From assembly GCF_037104765.1 (NCBI RefSeq), contig NZ_JBAWSY010000001.1:580665-644664 (forward strand): 64,000 bases of DNA, given 5' to 3'. The notes under the pieces were generated by a model that was not told the origin of the DNA, ran no database searches, and worked only from the letters and a program-made list of their open reading frames with translations. The DNA is from Psychrobacillus mangrovi (GTDB taxonomy: Bacteria; Bacillota; Bacilli; Bacillales_A; Planococcaceae). Both the position numbers and the translations under genes were made by a program. Below, one piece after another: positions 41,650 through 50,024 of this stretch; the stretch's first letter is position 1, and each line of letters begins with the position of its first letter.

Positions 41650-42807
41650 TTATAAAGCTTGCAGCAAAGCACTTTCCGAAGAAACCAGCTGATTTTCACC
41701 GATTAATGTAAGTCTTTGTTTAGTGTCAGAGATTACAGCACCATCTTCGATAATTGTACCGCTACCGATTATTGCCTTTTCGATTATTACATTATTTCCA
41801 ATTTTCACATTTGGCATGATTACAGAATTCCTTATGATAGAGCCACTTCCAACTTGGACATTATAGGAAAGAACAGAATGGTCGACCTTCCCAAATACCA
41901 AACAACCTTCATTGACTAAAGATTGTGTCACATCAGCATCTTCAGATATATATTGTGGGGGGTGGTTGGCATTCCCTGCATATATTTGCCAGTTTGAGTC
42001 TCCGAGCTTAAAATCGGATGATTCTTCCAATAAATCCATATGCGCTTCCCACAGGCTATCAATCGTACCGACATCTTTCCAGTAGTCTTTAAATCGATAC
42101 GCTTGTAATTTTGCTTCATCTTGCAGCATCTTTGGAATAATGTCTTTCCCAAAGTCATTAGTGGAACTGCTATCCTTTTCGTCTTCTGTTAAATATTTTT
42201 TTAGATGCTTCCAATTAAAAATATACACACCCATCGAAGCCAAATTACTTTTTGGATGTTTAGGTTTTTCATCAAATTCAATAATTTGATCCGTTTCATT
42301 GGTATTCATGATACCAAAGCGATTTGCTTGTTCCCATGGTACCTCTATGACAGCAATAGTCACATGTGCACCCTTATCAATATGATCTTCGAGCATTTTA
42401 TTATAATCCATCTTGTATATATGGTCCCCTGAGATTACAAGTACATATTCCGGGTCATTATGATCGATAAAATGGAAATTTTGATACACGGCATTTGCGG
42501 TACCTTTATACCATTCCCCACCATCTTTTCCCTGATAAGGTGGAAGCATAGAAACTCCACCGTTATTGCGGTCAAGATCCCACGGGCGGCCGTTACCAAT
42601 ATATGAATTCAAAATATGTGGACGATATTGAGTAAGTATACCAACTGTATCTATACCTGAATGTGTACAATTGCTTAAGGTAAAATCGATGATCCGATAT
42701 TTCCCTCCAAATGGTACTGCGGGTTTAGCTAAGTCACTCGTCAATTCCCCGAGTCTTGAGCCTTGACCTCCTGCTAAAAGCATTGCAACCCATTTTTTAG
42801 ATGCCAT
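41650..42807 (-). CDS. glgC: Glucose-1-phosphate adenylyltransferase
   Basis: Makes ADP-glucose, the committed step of glycogen synthesis. The 385-residue enzyme has the nucleotide loop LLAGGQGSRLGELT, KPAVPFGGKYRIIDF, the SGDHIYKMDY metal site and FDEKPKHPKSNLASMGVY. The C-terminal beta-helix is typical. It overlaps glgB by 11 nt and is followed by glgD, its partner in the heterotetramer. Confidence 0.96.
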   Translation of the reverse strand: MASKKWVAMLLAGGQGSRLGELTSDLAKPAVPFGGKYRIIDFTLSNCTHSGIDTVGILTQYRPHILNSYIGNGRPWDLDRNNGGVSMLPPYQGKDGGEWYKGTANAVYQNFHFIDHNDPEYVLVISGDHIYKMDYNKMLEDHIDKGAHVTIAVIEVPWEQANRFGIMNTNETDQIIEFDEKPKHPKSNLASMGVYIFNWKHLKKYLTEDEKDSSSTNDFGKDIIPKMLQDEAKLQAYRFKDYWKDVGTIDSLWEAHMDLLEESSDFKLGDSNWQIYAGNANHPPQYISEDADVTQSLVNEGCLVFGKVDHSVLSYNVQVGSGSIIRNSVIMPNVKIGNNVIIEKAIIGSGTIIEDGAVISDTKQRLTLIGENQLVSSESALLQAL

Positions 42808-44743
42808 TTGTACTGACTCCCCTTTTCCTTGTTTTTGTTTCTTTCATGAAAATAGCAATCCCTAGCGGCGGTACAGTTATTTCTAGACAGTAAGGTTGAT
42901 TATTGTGCGGAATTTTACTGGCATGGATTGGGGCAGAGTTCAACTGTCCCGATCCGCCGAATGATGTAGCATCACTATTAAATGCTTCGAAATAGTTCCC
43001 GTTGGACGGAACCCCTATTTGATAATTATGGTAAACATCGGCTGAAAAATTACAAATAACTATGCAATAATCTCCCTTCCGTTTTCCTCTCCTCATAAAA
43101 GTAATTACGCTTTGTTCCGCATTGTCCGCATCAATCCATTGAAAGCCGTATTGCTCATGATCCAGGCGCCATAGGGAATTGGTTTCCTGATAAAATTTAT
43201 TTAGCTCTTTATAGTATCGATAGAAATTGGAGTGAGCTTCAAAATCTAACAGCATCCAATCCATTTCTTGCTGATATTTCCATTCGTCAAACTGGCCTAA
43301 TTCACTGCCCATAAATAAAAGCTTTTTTCCTGGATGTGCGAATAAATAGCCGAACAAGAGACGTAAGTTTGCAAATTTTTGCCAGTAATCTCCAGACATT
43401 TTATTTAATAATGATCTTTTTCCATGAACCATATCATCATGCGAAAATGGAAGGACAAAATTATCCGTAAAAGCATATAAAAATGAAAAAGTCAGTAGGT
43501 GATGATGCTTTGGTCGTTCTTTAACATCAAGCTTCATATATTTAAGTACATCATTTGACCAACCCATATTCCATTTATAATTGAATCCAAGTCCGCCTGT
43601 ACTAGTAGGACTTGTAACCAGCGGCCATTCGGTTGCTTCCTCCGCCATCATGAGGGCACCAGGATACTTTTGGAAAATGGTTTCATTTAACTTTTTTAGA
43701 AATTTAATTGCTTCAAGATTTTCTTCGCCACCAAACTGATTTTTCAATTTTACTGGAAGAGGATTATCATGATTTAGATAAATCATTGATGAAACGGCAT
43801 CAACTCGAATTCCATCAACATGATAAAAATCCATCCAAAACATTGCATTTGAAATCAGAAAGCTGACGACTTCTGGCTTACTATAGTCAAAACTATATGT
43901 TCCCCAGATTGGCCTCTCGGCTCGCATGGGATCTACCGATTCGAAGAGAGGTGTTCCATCGAACAGTCCAAGGCCATGAGCATCCTTACAAAAATGTGCA
44001 GGCACCCAATCCAGAATGACACCAAGTCCCTTTTGATGACATTGATCTATAAAATACATTAATTGCTCAGGTGTACCGTATCTGCTAGTTGCAGAATAAT
44101 ATCCAGTTATTTGGTAACCCCATGAACCATCGTAAGGATGCTCCATAACAGGCATCAACTCAATATGCGTAAAACCATTATCAATTGCATAATCGACTAA
44201 TTCGTCAGCAAGTTCTTGATAACTATAAAACTCACCATTTTCTTTTTGTTTCCAGGAAGCCAAGTGAACTTCGTAAATCGTCATCGGTTTGTTGTAAATA
44301 TCTTTCTTTAATCGTTGTGCCATCCATTTTTGATCTTGCCATTCAAATGTATTTAAATTGTAGATGATAGAAGCTGTTGCCGGTCGCAACTCTGAATAAA
44401 AGGCATACGGATCTGCTTTTAGTTCCTTCCGTCCATCTGGTCCTGTAACCTCATATTTATAGATATCTTCATGTGCAAGCTCGGGAATAAACAATACCCA
44501 GATCCCAGAAGCCAAGCGTTCCATTGGATGCTGGGTACCAGTCCAATTATTAAAGTTACCCACAACGGAAACTTGCCTCGCATTCGGCGCCCAAACTGCA
44601 AAACGCACACCTTGAATATCGTTCTCATAAAGTATATGAGCTCCGAGCATCTTATAACTTTCAAACAGTGTTCCTTCATGAAAAAGATATACATCAAAAT
44701 CACTTGGGTATTGCCGGTTATTCAACTTCATAATTCCTACCAC
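42797..44743 (-). CDS. glgB: 1,4-alpha-glucan branching enzyme
   Basis: GH13 enzyme introducing alpha-1,6 branches. The 648-residue protein has an N-terminal CBM48 domain (about 25-110), the barrel motifs DWVPAHFC, DGIRVDAVSSMIY (nucleophile Asp) and MMAEEATEWP (acid Glu), and FSHDDMVHGK. It starts at GTG 44743 with GAGG 7 nt upstream; an internal ATG 12 nt later is an alternative. First gene of the glg operon. The 355 bp upstream carry its promoter region and the terminator of the GH15 gene. Confidence 0.95.
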   Translation of the reverse strand: MVGIMKLNNRQYPSDFDVYLFHEGTLFESYKMLGAHILYENDIQGVRFAVWAPNARQVSVVGNFNNWTGTQHPMERLASGIWVLFIPELAHEDIYKYEVTGPDGRKELKADPYAFYSELRPATASIIYNLNTFEWQDQKWMAQRLKKDIYNKPMTIYEVHLASWKQKENGEFYSYQELADELVDYAIDNGFTHIELMPVMEHPYDGSWGYQITGYYSATSRYGTPEQLMYFIDQCHQKGLGVILDWVPAHFCKDAHGLGLFDGTPLFESVDPMRAERPIWGTYSFDYSKPEVVSFLISNAMFWMDFYHVDGIRVDAVSSMIYLNHDNPLPVKLKNQFGGEENLEAIKFLKKLNETIFQKYPGALMMAEEATEWPLVTSPTSTGGLGFNYKWNMGWSNDVLKYMKLDVKERPKHHHLLTFSFLYAFTDNFVLPFSHDDMVHGKRSLLNKMSGDYWQKFANLRLLFGYLFAHPGKKLLFMGSELGQFDEWKYQQEMDWMLLDFEAHSNFYRYYKELNKFYQETNSLWRLDHEQYGFQWIDADNAEQSVITFMRRGKRKGDYCIVICNFSADVYHNYQIGVPSNGNYFEAFNSDATSFGGSGQLNSAPIHASKIPHNNQPYCLEITVPPLGIAIFMKETKTRKRGVSTNGI

Positions 44744-44871
44744 TTCAACACCTCTTTCAATCTATGATTATTTCAATTTATATACCAGTTCTTATCCTAA
44801 ATTATTCGCCATCTATCTAAAATCACCTTTAAAATATTTTACTTTTTTAAATAATCAATAATTTTAGACAA

Positions 44872-44906
44872 AATAAAAAATCCTCCATAGAATGAAGGAC
44901 TTTTTT
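44872..44906 (-). terminator. Terminator of the GH15-like gene
   Basis: On the minus strand AAAAAGTCCT, 11-nt loop, AGGATTTTTTATTTT. It separates the GH15-like gene from glgB transcription. The rest of 44,744-45,098 holds no gene. Confidence 0.8.
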
Positions 44907-45098
44907 AGCTTTCATTTTATCTTGAATTGTTAAAATTAATAAAATTCTATGGTGCAGTAACCGTAGACTAGTTATCAGCTGTCCTCCCACATACCATACT
45001 TTTTTATACCTTACTTTTGACTGATTGTGAAGATTGTCTAATAAACTATATTAAATGTGACCCATGAGAATTTATAAATATATACCTACATTTTAAGC

Positions 45099-46121
45099 TC
45101 AGTCATTTCCTGTCAATTGTGAGGAAGGCATATTAATCATACGGTTTAAAAATAAATAGGAAAGGGAGACAGACCAAGCTAGTGGAGTGTTGCCATTTGG
45201 CACATTTTTACCGCCAATATATAATTCAGGGACTTCCCAATTATCTGGTACGATTCGTACCGTTTTATTCACATATTCATAAGCCTTATCATGCATACCC
45301 ATTTCAAAATAGCACAGTCCTAGCCAAGGTAATCCAAAGCACCATTCTGCTTCGCTACCTTCGTTGTAATACTGATCGTTCTGATAACGAATACAGCCAT
45401 TTGTCCGCTCAAGGCTTTCGGAAACCATCTCGACTATCTTAAGTGCCGTTTTCCTTTCCACTATACGATAAGGGTAGATAAGTGAAAGTAGGGATAAGTC
45501 TGTTTCTTTCGTTTCACTTTCTCGTGGTAGAAGAAAACGTAGCGTCTCTTCACCTTTTTGAATCAGTTCATTCTTTACATTTACGAGCATTTTCACCGCA
45601 CGCAAGCCTGCCACGCATGCACCTACACTTGAAGCATGCAGTTCCATATTCTCTTCCCACATTCCATTATCCTTTGCCTGCCAGTATTGAAGACACTCTA
45701 GATAGTCGACTAGCTTCTGAACAATTGCGAGATCTTTCTCATCACGGATAACCTTTTGTCCGTGACTAACGCCCACCCCTACTCCCCACAGAAAGGCACC
45801 AATTGCATCATTCTGAGCATGACCCCATTCTTGGCTCATTTCCTTTAAATCTGTTGAATAGCGTGAGTGGATATATTCAAAAAGATAAACCGGTTTTTTT
45901 TCACGGTGAATATCGATTTTCCATTCATAGGTTTTAAATAGTTCGAATAAGGCATGATATGCTTTTTCATACCGATCAGATTGGCTTTGCAAAAAAGGCA
46001 AAACCGTATAAACGACATCACGTATCCAAACAAAATGGTAGTCCTTTGAAATACTGGCAGTGTAAGCGCCGTTCGGTAGGCGCATCCGATCTAAAACCTC
46101 AATTGCATTGTTGATGTTCAT
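45099..46121 (-). CDS. GH15-like glucan hydrolase (glucoamylase family)
   Basis: A 340-residue protein with an alpha/alpha-barrel pattern and glucoamylase-family motifs: HFVWIRDVVYT, GHAQNDAIGAFLW, GMWEENMELHASSVGACVAG and EAEWCFGLPWLGL. No signal peptide, so it probably acts inside the cell on glycogen or maltodextrin. It is shorter than typical GH15 glucoamylases, lacking an N-terminal beta domain. Starting at ATG 46121, GGGAGG is 8 nt upstream. A perfect cre box lies 75 bp upstream, so carbon catabolite control is likely. Exact substrate uncertain. Confidence 0.75.
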   Translation of the reverse strand: MNINNAIEVLDRMRLPNGAYTASISKDYHFVWIRDVVYTVLPFLQSQSDRYEKAYHALFELFKTYEWKIDIHREKKPVYLFEYIHSRYSTDLKEMSQEWGHAQNDAIGAFLWGVGVGVSHGQKVIRDEKDLAIVQKLVDYLECLQYWQAKDNGMWEENMELHASSVGACVAGLRAVKMLVNVKNELIQKGEETLRFLLPRESETKETDLSLLSLIYPYRIVERKTALKIVEMVSESLERTNGCIRYQNDQYYNEGSEAEWCFGLPWLGLCYFEMGMHDKAYEYVNKTVRIVPDNWEVPELYIGGKNVPNGNTPLAWSVSLSYLFLNRMINMPSSQLTGND

Positions 46122-46195
46122 ATACAAGACCTCCCTTAAATAATACCTATACTGTGATTGTTAACCATTTCCGTTTATTCTAGACAACTATTTAA

Positions 46196-46209
46196 TGAAA
46201 GCGTTTTCA
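46196..46209. promoter_or_regulatory. Catabolite-responsive element (cre), perfect match
   Basis: TGAAAGCGTTTTCA matches TGWNANCGNTNWCA at all positions and is palindromic. It is 75 nt upstream of the GH15-like gene, suggesting CcpA control of glycogen/maltodextrin breakdown. Confidence 0.8.
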
Positions 46210-46345
46210 ACTCATGTTGAAGAAATTAAGTATTTATATTTTATGTAGTAAAGTGATTTTTGGAAAAGCAACCAGACCCAATTCCCAAAAATGTTCTTTG
46301 CGCTACACTTAATATTCAATATGGGAAATGACCACGATTCAAATT

Positions 46346-46480
46346 CTATAAATTGTGGTAGTATCCAAAGTTACTAATACCCCATTCATAAAATTTCAAA
46401 TCATCTTTCGACATTGGTATCTTAAAAAAAGGCTTACCATTACTTACTGGCTTATCTTTGGAGTTTAGGACTATCAGCAT
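46346..46480 (-). pseudogene. Remnant of a small immunity-like gene
   Basis: A 44-codon open stretch, MLIVLNSKDKPVSNGKPFFK to WGISNFGYYHNL, is preceded in another frame by MLEWQPEAGKEQQRC, which would join it after a single frameshift. It has no good ribosome site. It lies 65 bp past the terminator of the SUKH gene, so it may be the tail of an older toxin-immunity array. Weak evidence. Otherwise 46,210-46,931 has no gene I can support. Confidence 0.3.
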
Positions 46481-46544
46481 CTTTGCTGCTCTTTTCCAGC
46501 TTCCGGTTGCCATTCAAGCATTTCAGTGCTCTTTGCTATAAAAT

Positions 46545-46592
46545 ACAAAAAAAGAAAAACATCACGTTATCCTTTAGGGATTTCGTCATGTT
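46545..46592 (-). terminator. Terminator downstream of the SUKH immunity gene
   Basis: On the minus strand AACATGACG, inner CCCTAAAGG, CGTGATGTT, then TTTCTTTTTTTG. Confidence 0.7.
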
Positions 46593-46931
46593 TTCATTTG
46601 ACTTCAAAAAAAAATACTTATGTCATTATGTGACACTATTATTTAGATGATTAGTAATAATAAATTTTATTATTTGAAAAAATTTCTATTAAAATCTTGG
46701 AGTGAACATCCGCATAAAGACAGTCAAGATCTAGTTTTACAAATTATTTTACCCCATCCGCTATTTCCCCAACTCCTGGTATGCTGCATACAACCCAATT
46801 GCCTGATTCTAGCTATTCTGCTTGTGCACTTCCATCAATTCATTTCCGAAAATAAACAGTTAGCTGATGGTCAGGTTCTATGTGCTACACTACATTTTCC
46901 ATCCTCCAAAAATTGGCGGTGGATTATACAT

Positions 46932-47387
46932 TTAACTAAGTGCTGCAGAGAAAGCAGATTCAAGCATAGTGTCAAAATCGGAAAAAGTCTCCATATGCTC
47001 ACCTGAAGGCTTATCTAGTTCAACAAAACTTTTTTTAGAAACATTATAACAATACCAAGCTATATCGGAATCTCCAAAAAAAATCAGTTCATCTTCGTCT
47101 TTAATTGACTCCCATGTTTCATTGGCATCAAAAAAACTATCTACCTGATTTATTGGGTTAGAATCCAAAAAAACTTGGTCAATCCCATAAATTTTAAGTC
47201 CATTAAATTCAATGCCATTAACAGTTTGTAGATATTCATAGTATTGCTGTGGCAGTACATCTTCACCAAACTTTTCTACTACAGATTTACGAAATCTTGA
47301 TAACTCGTTTTCATTGGTAGGTAAATTGAGTTTTCGATCTCGTTTCTCTCTTATTTTGGAAATCTGACTAATTTGCTCTCTCCACAT
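46932..47387 (-). CDS. SUKH-superfamily (YrhA/SMI1-like) immunity protein
   Basis: A 151-residue acidic protein, MWREQISQISKIREKR to MLESAFSAALS. The central block LPQQYYEYLQTVNGIEFNGL, GDSDIAWYCYNVSKKSFVEL and the C-terminal FSDFDTMLESAF fit the SUKH (SMI1/KNR4) pattern. SUKH proteins are the commonest immunity partners of nuclease-type polymorphic toxins. AGAAGGTGATTAT precedes the ATG. It starts 21 nt after the stop of an HNH-like toxin relic, so it is now an orphan immunity gene that could still protect against incoming toxin. Confidence 0.78.
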   Translation of the reverse strand: MWREQISQISKIREKRDRKLNLPTNENELSRFRKSVVEKFGEDVLPQQYYEYLQTVNGIEFNGLKIYGIDQVFLDSNPINQVDSFFDANETWESIKDEDELIFFGDSDIAWYCYNVSKKSFVELDKPSGEHMETFSDFDTMLESAFSAALS

Positions 47388-47408
47388 ATAATCACCTTCT
47401 AAAATTAT

Positions 47409-47650
47409 TTATTCCTTATTAGGAGGATAAATGTCTCCTTCTGGAATAGGAAAATCCACTATTTTACTGTCCCCAGGTTTCATACCCTTTGTTAAGGAAT
47501 TTTGCTCATTTGTAATAACCTTGTGATAGGGATCGTTTTTTATTAGAACTAAGTTTTCCACAACATTGGTACCACTTTGATCCAAAGAAATTTTATGAGG
47601 GACTTGCCAACCGTCAGGAACTAGTCCGTATCTACGTCCAACACTTTCAT
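47409..47650 (-). pseudogene. Gutted LXG toxin: start codons fused to HNH-like C-terminal tip
   Basis: ATG 47650 with the LXG leader and GATGAGGCA ribosome site reads MKVLDVD, the same first residues as the intact toxin, then stops at codon 10. In another frame, starting within the same bases, the sequence continues VGRRYGLVPDGWQVPHKISL, DQSGTNVVENLVLIKNDPYH and PEGDIYPPNKE to TAA 47409. PHKxSLDxxGTNxxxNLxLxxxDPYH resembles an HNH nuclease tip. All of the LXG domain and linker (around 550 codons) is gone. The junction lies in GTTGGACGTAGAT, which could serve both sides. Confidence 0.75.
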
Positions 47651-47901
47651 AGACAATGCCTCATCATTTGCCTAGAATCAATCACTTTTGAATGAACCCA
47701 ATATTTTTTATTGTACAATAATACGCCACAGGTTAACATTCTTGTCCTCCTCTAGTAACCTATCAATAGTTATAATATTCCATTTTTGAGCATCAAGGTA
47801 AAGGTAAAAGTTATAACACTCACAAAAACGATTCTTAAGAAATGCCACTTAACAATTAGCTCGTGACTCTTATACTACCGGGGAAGGGGGATAGTGGTTA
47901 T
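47643..47901 (-). repeat. LXG leader, copy 2
   Basis: Homologous to 34,735-34,996. Within it a translated stretch NFYLYLDAQKWNIITIDRLL EEDKNV (47708-47821 and upstream) parallels the other copy at protein level. No other gene is visible in 47,902-48,331. Confidence 0.7.
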
Positions 47902-48331
47902 ATTGATAGTATTTACATGGAGATTATTTAGTTTCCTCGTAGGTATTTAAGTATCTTACCAAAAAATAAAAGCTGTTCATCATGTATTACTTCAATTAAA
48001 AGTTAGAACGCATAAAAAATCTTTAGGATTATAAATAGGCAAATAAAGATACTCTGTAATGATTTCCACATGAAGAATCAATACAGTAATAACCATATTC
48101 AATTCTCACTTGAAATTTTTTTCACAGTACGGCAAAGAATTAATACAAGGAATATTGGAAATACTATCAATCGAAAAGCTCATTGCATCTGATACTTAAT
48201 ACTCAGCGTTAATGTGTCTAGACTTTTAAGTCTTCTTCTCGACAAATCCATCCGATTATAACAAATCAGGTTCGAAAGACTTAAAAAACATTATTTTTCG
48301 ACAAAATATCTTATAATTCGACAGAATTTAT

Positions 48332-48360
48332 TTGACCTTTAAAAGATAAATGTATAGAAT
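48332..48360 (+). promoter_or_regulatory. Promoter of the amino acid permease gene
   Basis: TTGACC (48332-48337), 17-nt spacer, TAGAAT (48355-48360). No T-box or other riboswitch is recognisable in the short leader. Confidence 0.55.
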
Positions 48361-48397
48361 CTTTATATGTTTCTAAAAAAGAATGGGTGTTTTAGGT

Positions 48398-49789
48398 ATG
48401 AAAAGTGGGTTATTCAGAAGGAAAACTGTAGAAGAATTACTACAAAAAAATGGTAATGTACAGCTCAAGCAAACGCTAGGAGCATTTGATCTAGTGTTAC
48501 TTGGGATTGGTGCCATTGTAGGAACAGGTATATTCATCCTGCCTGGAACAGTAGCTGCGGAGCATTCTGGACCTGCTATTGTTTTTTCATTTATTATCGC
48601 TTCGATTGTTTGTGCATTGGCTGGCTTGTGTTATTCAGAATTTTCTTCATCTGTACCAGTAACAGGTAGTGCATATACGTATGGATATATTGTGTTTGGA
48701 GAATTAGTTGCTTGGTTAGTTGGTTGGGCTTTGCTATTAGAATATGGATTAGCAGTTGCGGCGGTTGCTACTGGATGGTCATCATATTTAAGTTCTTTGT
48801 TAGAGGGATTTAATCTTACTATTCCAAGAGCCATCTCCAGTTCTTTTAATCCAGCAGAGGGAACATATTTAAATGTACCGGCTATAGCCATTATATTTAC
48901 CATTGCTTTTTTATTATCGCTTGGTATAAAAGAGTCTACGAAAATTAATGCGATCATGGTATTTATTAAAGTCATTGTTATTCTTTTATTTATTGGAGTA
49001 GGTATTTTTTATGTTGAGCCTGCTAATTGGCAACCATTTATGCCATTCGGAATGAATGGAGTTTTGGGTGGAGCGGCCCTAGTTTTCTTTGCTTATCTTG
49101 GGTTTGATGCAGTTTCATCAGCAGCTGAAGAAGTAAAAAATCCACAACGTAATATGCCAATTGGAATTATTGGTTCGCTTTTTATTTGTACAATTCTTTA
49201 TGTAGCTGTTTCACTTGTTTTGACTGGAATTGTTTCATATAATCATCTAAATGTAAGTGACCCAGTTAGCTTTGTTATGCAAGTTGTAAACCAAGATTGG
49301 GTGGCTGGCATTATTTCACTTGGGGCTGTTGTTGGAATGATGACAGTTATACTCGTTATGTTATATGGCGGAACTAGACTTCTTTACGCCCTTGGTCGTG
49401 ATGGATTATTGCCGAAAAGTATGTCCGAACTTAATAAAAAATATAAAACACCAGTTAAAAATACGTGGTTGTTTGCAACATTAGTAGCTTTTTGTGCCGG
49501 CGTCATTCCGTTATCTAAGCTAGCAGAATTAGTGAACATGGGCACATTAATAGCATTTACAGTCGTTTCAATTGGAGTTGTTTATTTAAGGAAAAATAAA
49601 AGCATACCATCTGGAAGTTTTAAAGTACCATTCTTTCCAGTAATACCGATATTATCATTCCTACTGTGTTTATTTTTAATTACACAACTATCTGTTTTTA
49701 CATGGATTGCCTGCGCTATTTGGTTTGTCTTTGGACTGATCATCTATTTTACTTACGGTAGAAAGCATAGCATAATGAATAAAGAATAA
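48398..49789 (+). CDS. APC-family cationic/neutral amino acid permease (YfnA/YhdG-like)
   Basis: A 463-residue polytopic membrane transporter with twelve hydrophobic segments. The N-terminal APC motif LGAFDLVLLGIGAIVGTGIF, the EFSSSVPVTGSAYTYGY segment and FFAYLGFDAVSSAAEEVKNP are typical of the cationic amino acid transporter (CAT) branch. I prefer ATG 48398 (MKSGLFRRKTVEELL), with GGGTG 8 nt upstream, over ATG 48383, which has no ribosome site. It is monocistronic, with its own promoter and terminator. The substrate is not predictable; many relatives are annotated for Arg, Lys or branched-chain residues. Confidence 0.9.
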   Translation: MKSGLFRRKTVEELLQKNGNVQLKQTLGAFDLVLLGIGAIVGTGIFILPGTVAAEHSGPAIVFSFIIASIVCALAGLCYSEFSSSVPVTGSAYTYGYIVFGELVAWLVGWALLLEYGLAVAAVATGWSSYLSSLLEGFNLTIPRAISSSFNPAEGTYLNVPAIAIIFTIAFLLSLGIKESTKINAIMVFIKVIVILLFIGVGIFYVEPANWQPFMPFGMNGVLGGAALVFFAYLGFDAVSSAAEEVKNPQRNMPIGIIGSLFICTILYVAVSLVLTGIVSYNHLNVSDPVSFVMQVVNQDWVAGIISLGAVVGMMTVILVMLYGGTRLLYALGRDGLLPKSMSELNKKYKTPVKNTWLFATLVAFCAGVIPLSKLAELVNMGTLIAFTVVSIGVVYLRKNKSIPSGSFKVPFFPVIPILSFLLCLFLITQLSVFTWIACAIWFVFGLIIYFTYGRKHSIMNKE

Positions 49790-49796
49790 GGAAAAC

Positions 49797-49846
49797 AAAA
49801 GTGAGCTTAAGTTGTTATACATAGACAATTTAAGTTCACTTTTCTC
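49797..49846 (+). terminator. Terminator of the permease gene
   Basis: AAAAGTGAGCTTAAGTTGT, short loop, ACAATTTAAGTTCACTTTT, then CTCTTTTTC. Confidence 0.85.
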
Positions 49847-49953
49847 TTTTTCAATGAAAGTTGCCCTGTTGTATAAGGTTCGAATGAAATTAATAATGAA
49901 AATAGGTAAATGACTACTATTCTAATATAAGTTAACTACGTTCTATTAATAAT

Positions 49954-49996
49954 AAAATCGACTGGAAGTTGACTTCGTCACATCCAGCCGATTTTC
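49954..49996. terminator. Terminator of the GH3 gene, related to the rqcH terminator
   Basis: AAAATCG-ACTGGAAGT, loop, ACATCCAG-CCGATTTT. T-rich on both sides. Sequence related to 28,901-28,947 including the loop. Confidence 0.75.
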
Positions 49997-50024
49997 TTTA
50001 TAGTTCTTTATTTCTTTTAGATTT

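Noticed and set aside
46647..47006. Plus-strand frame of 119 codons
   Set aside because: It has no ribosome site, runs into the SUKH gene antisense, and its product looks random.
48241..48397. Riboswitch or T-box before the amino acid permease
   Set aside because: No T-box sequence or specifier-like stem; the leader is short and a normal promoter explains it.
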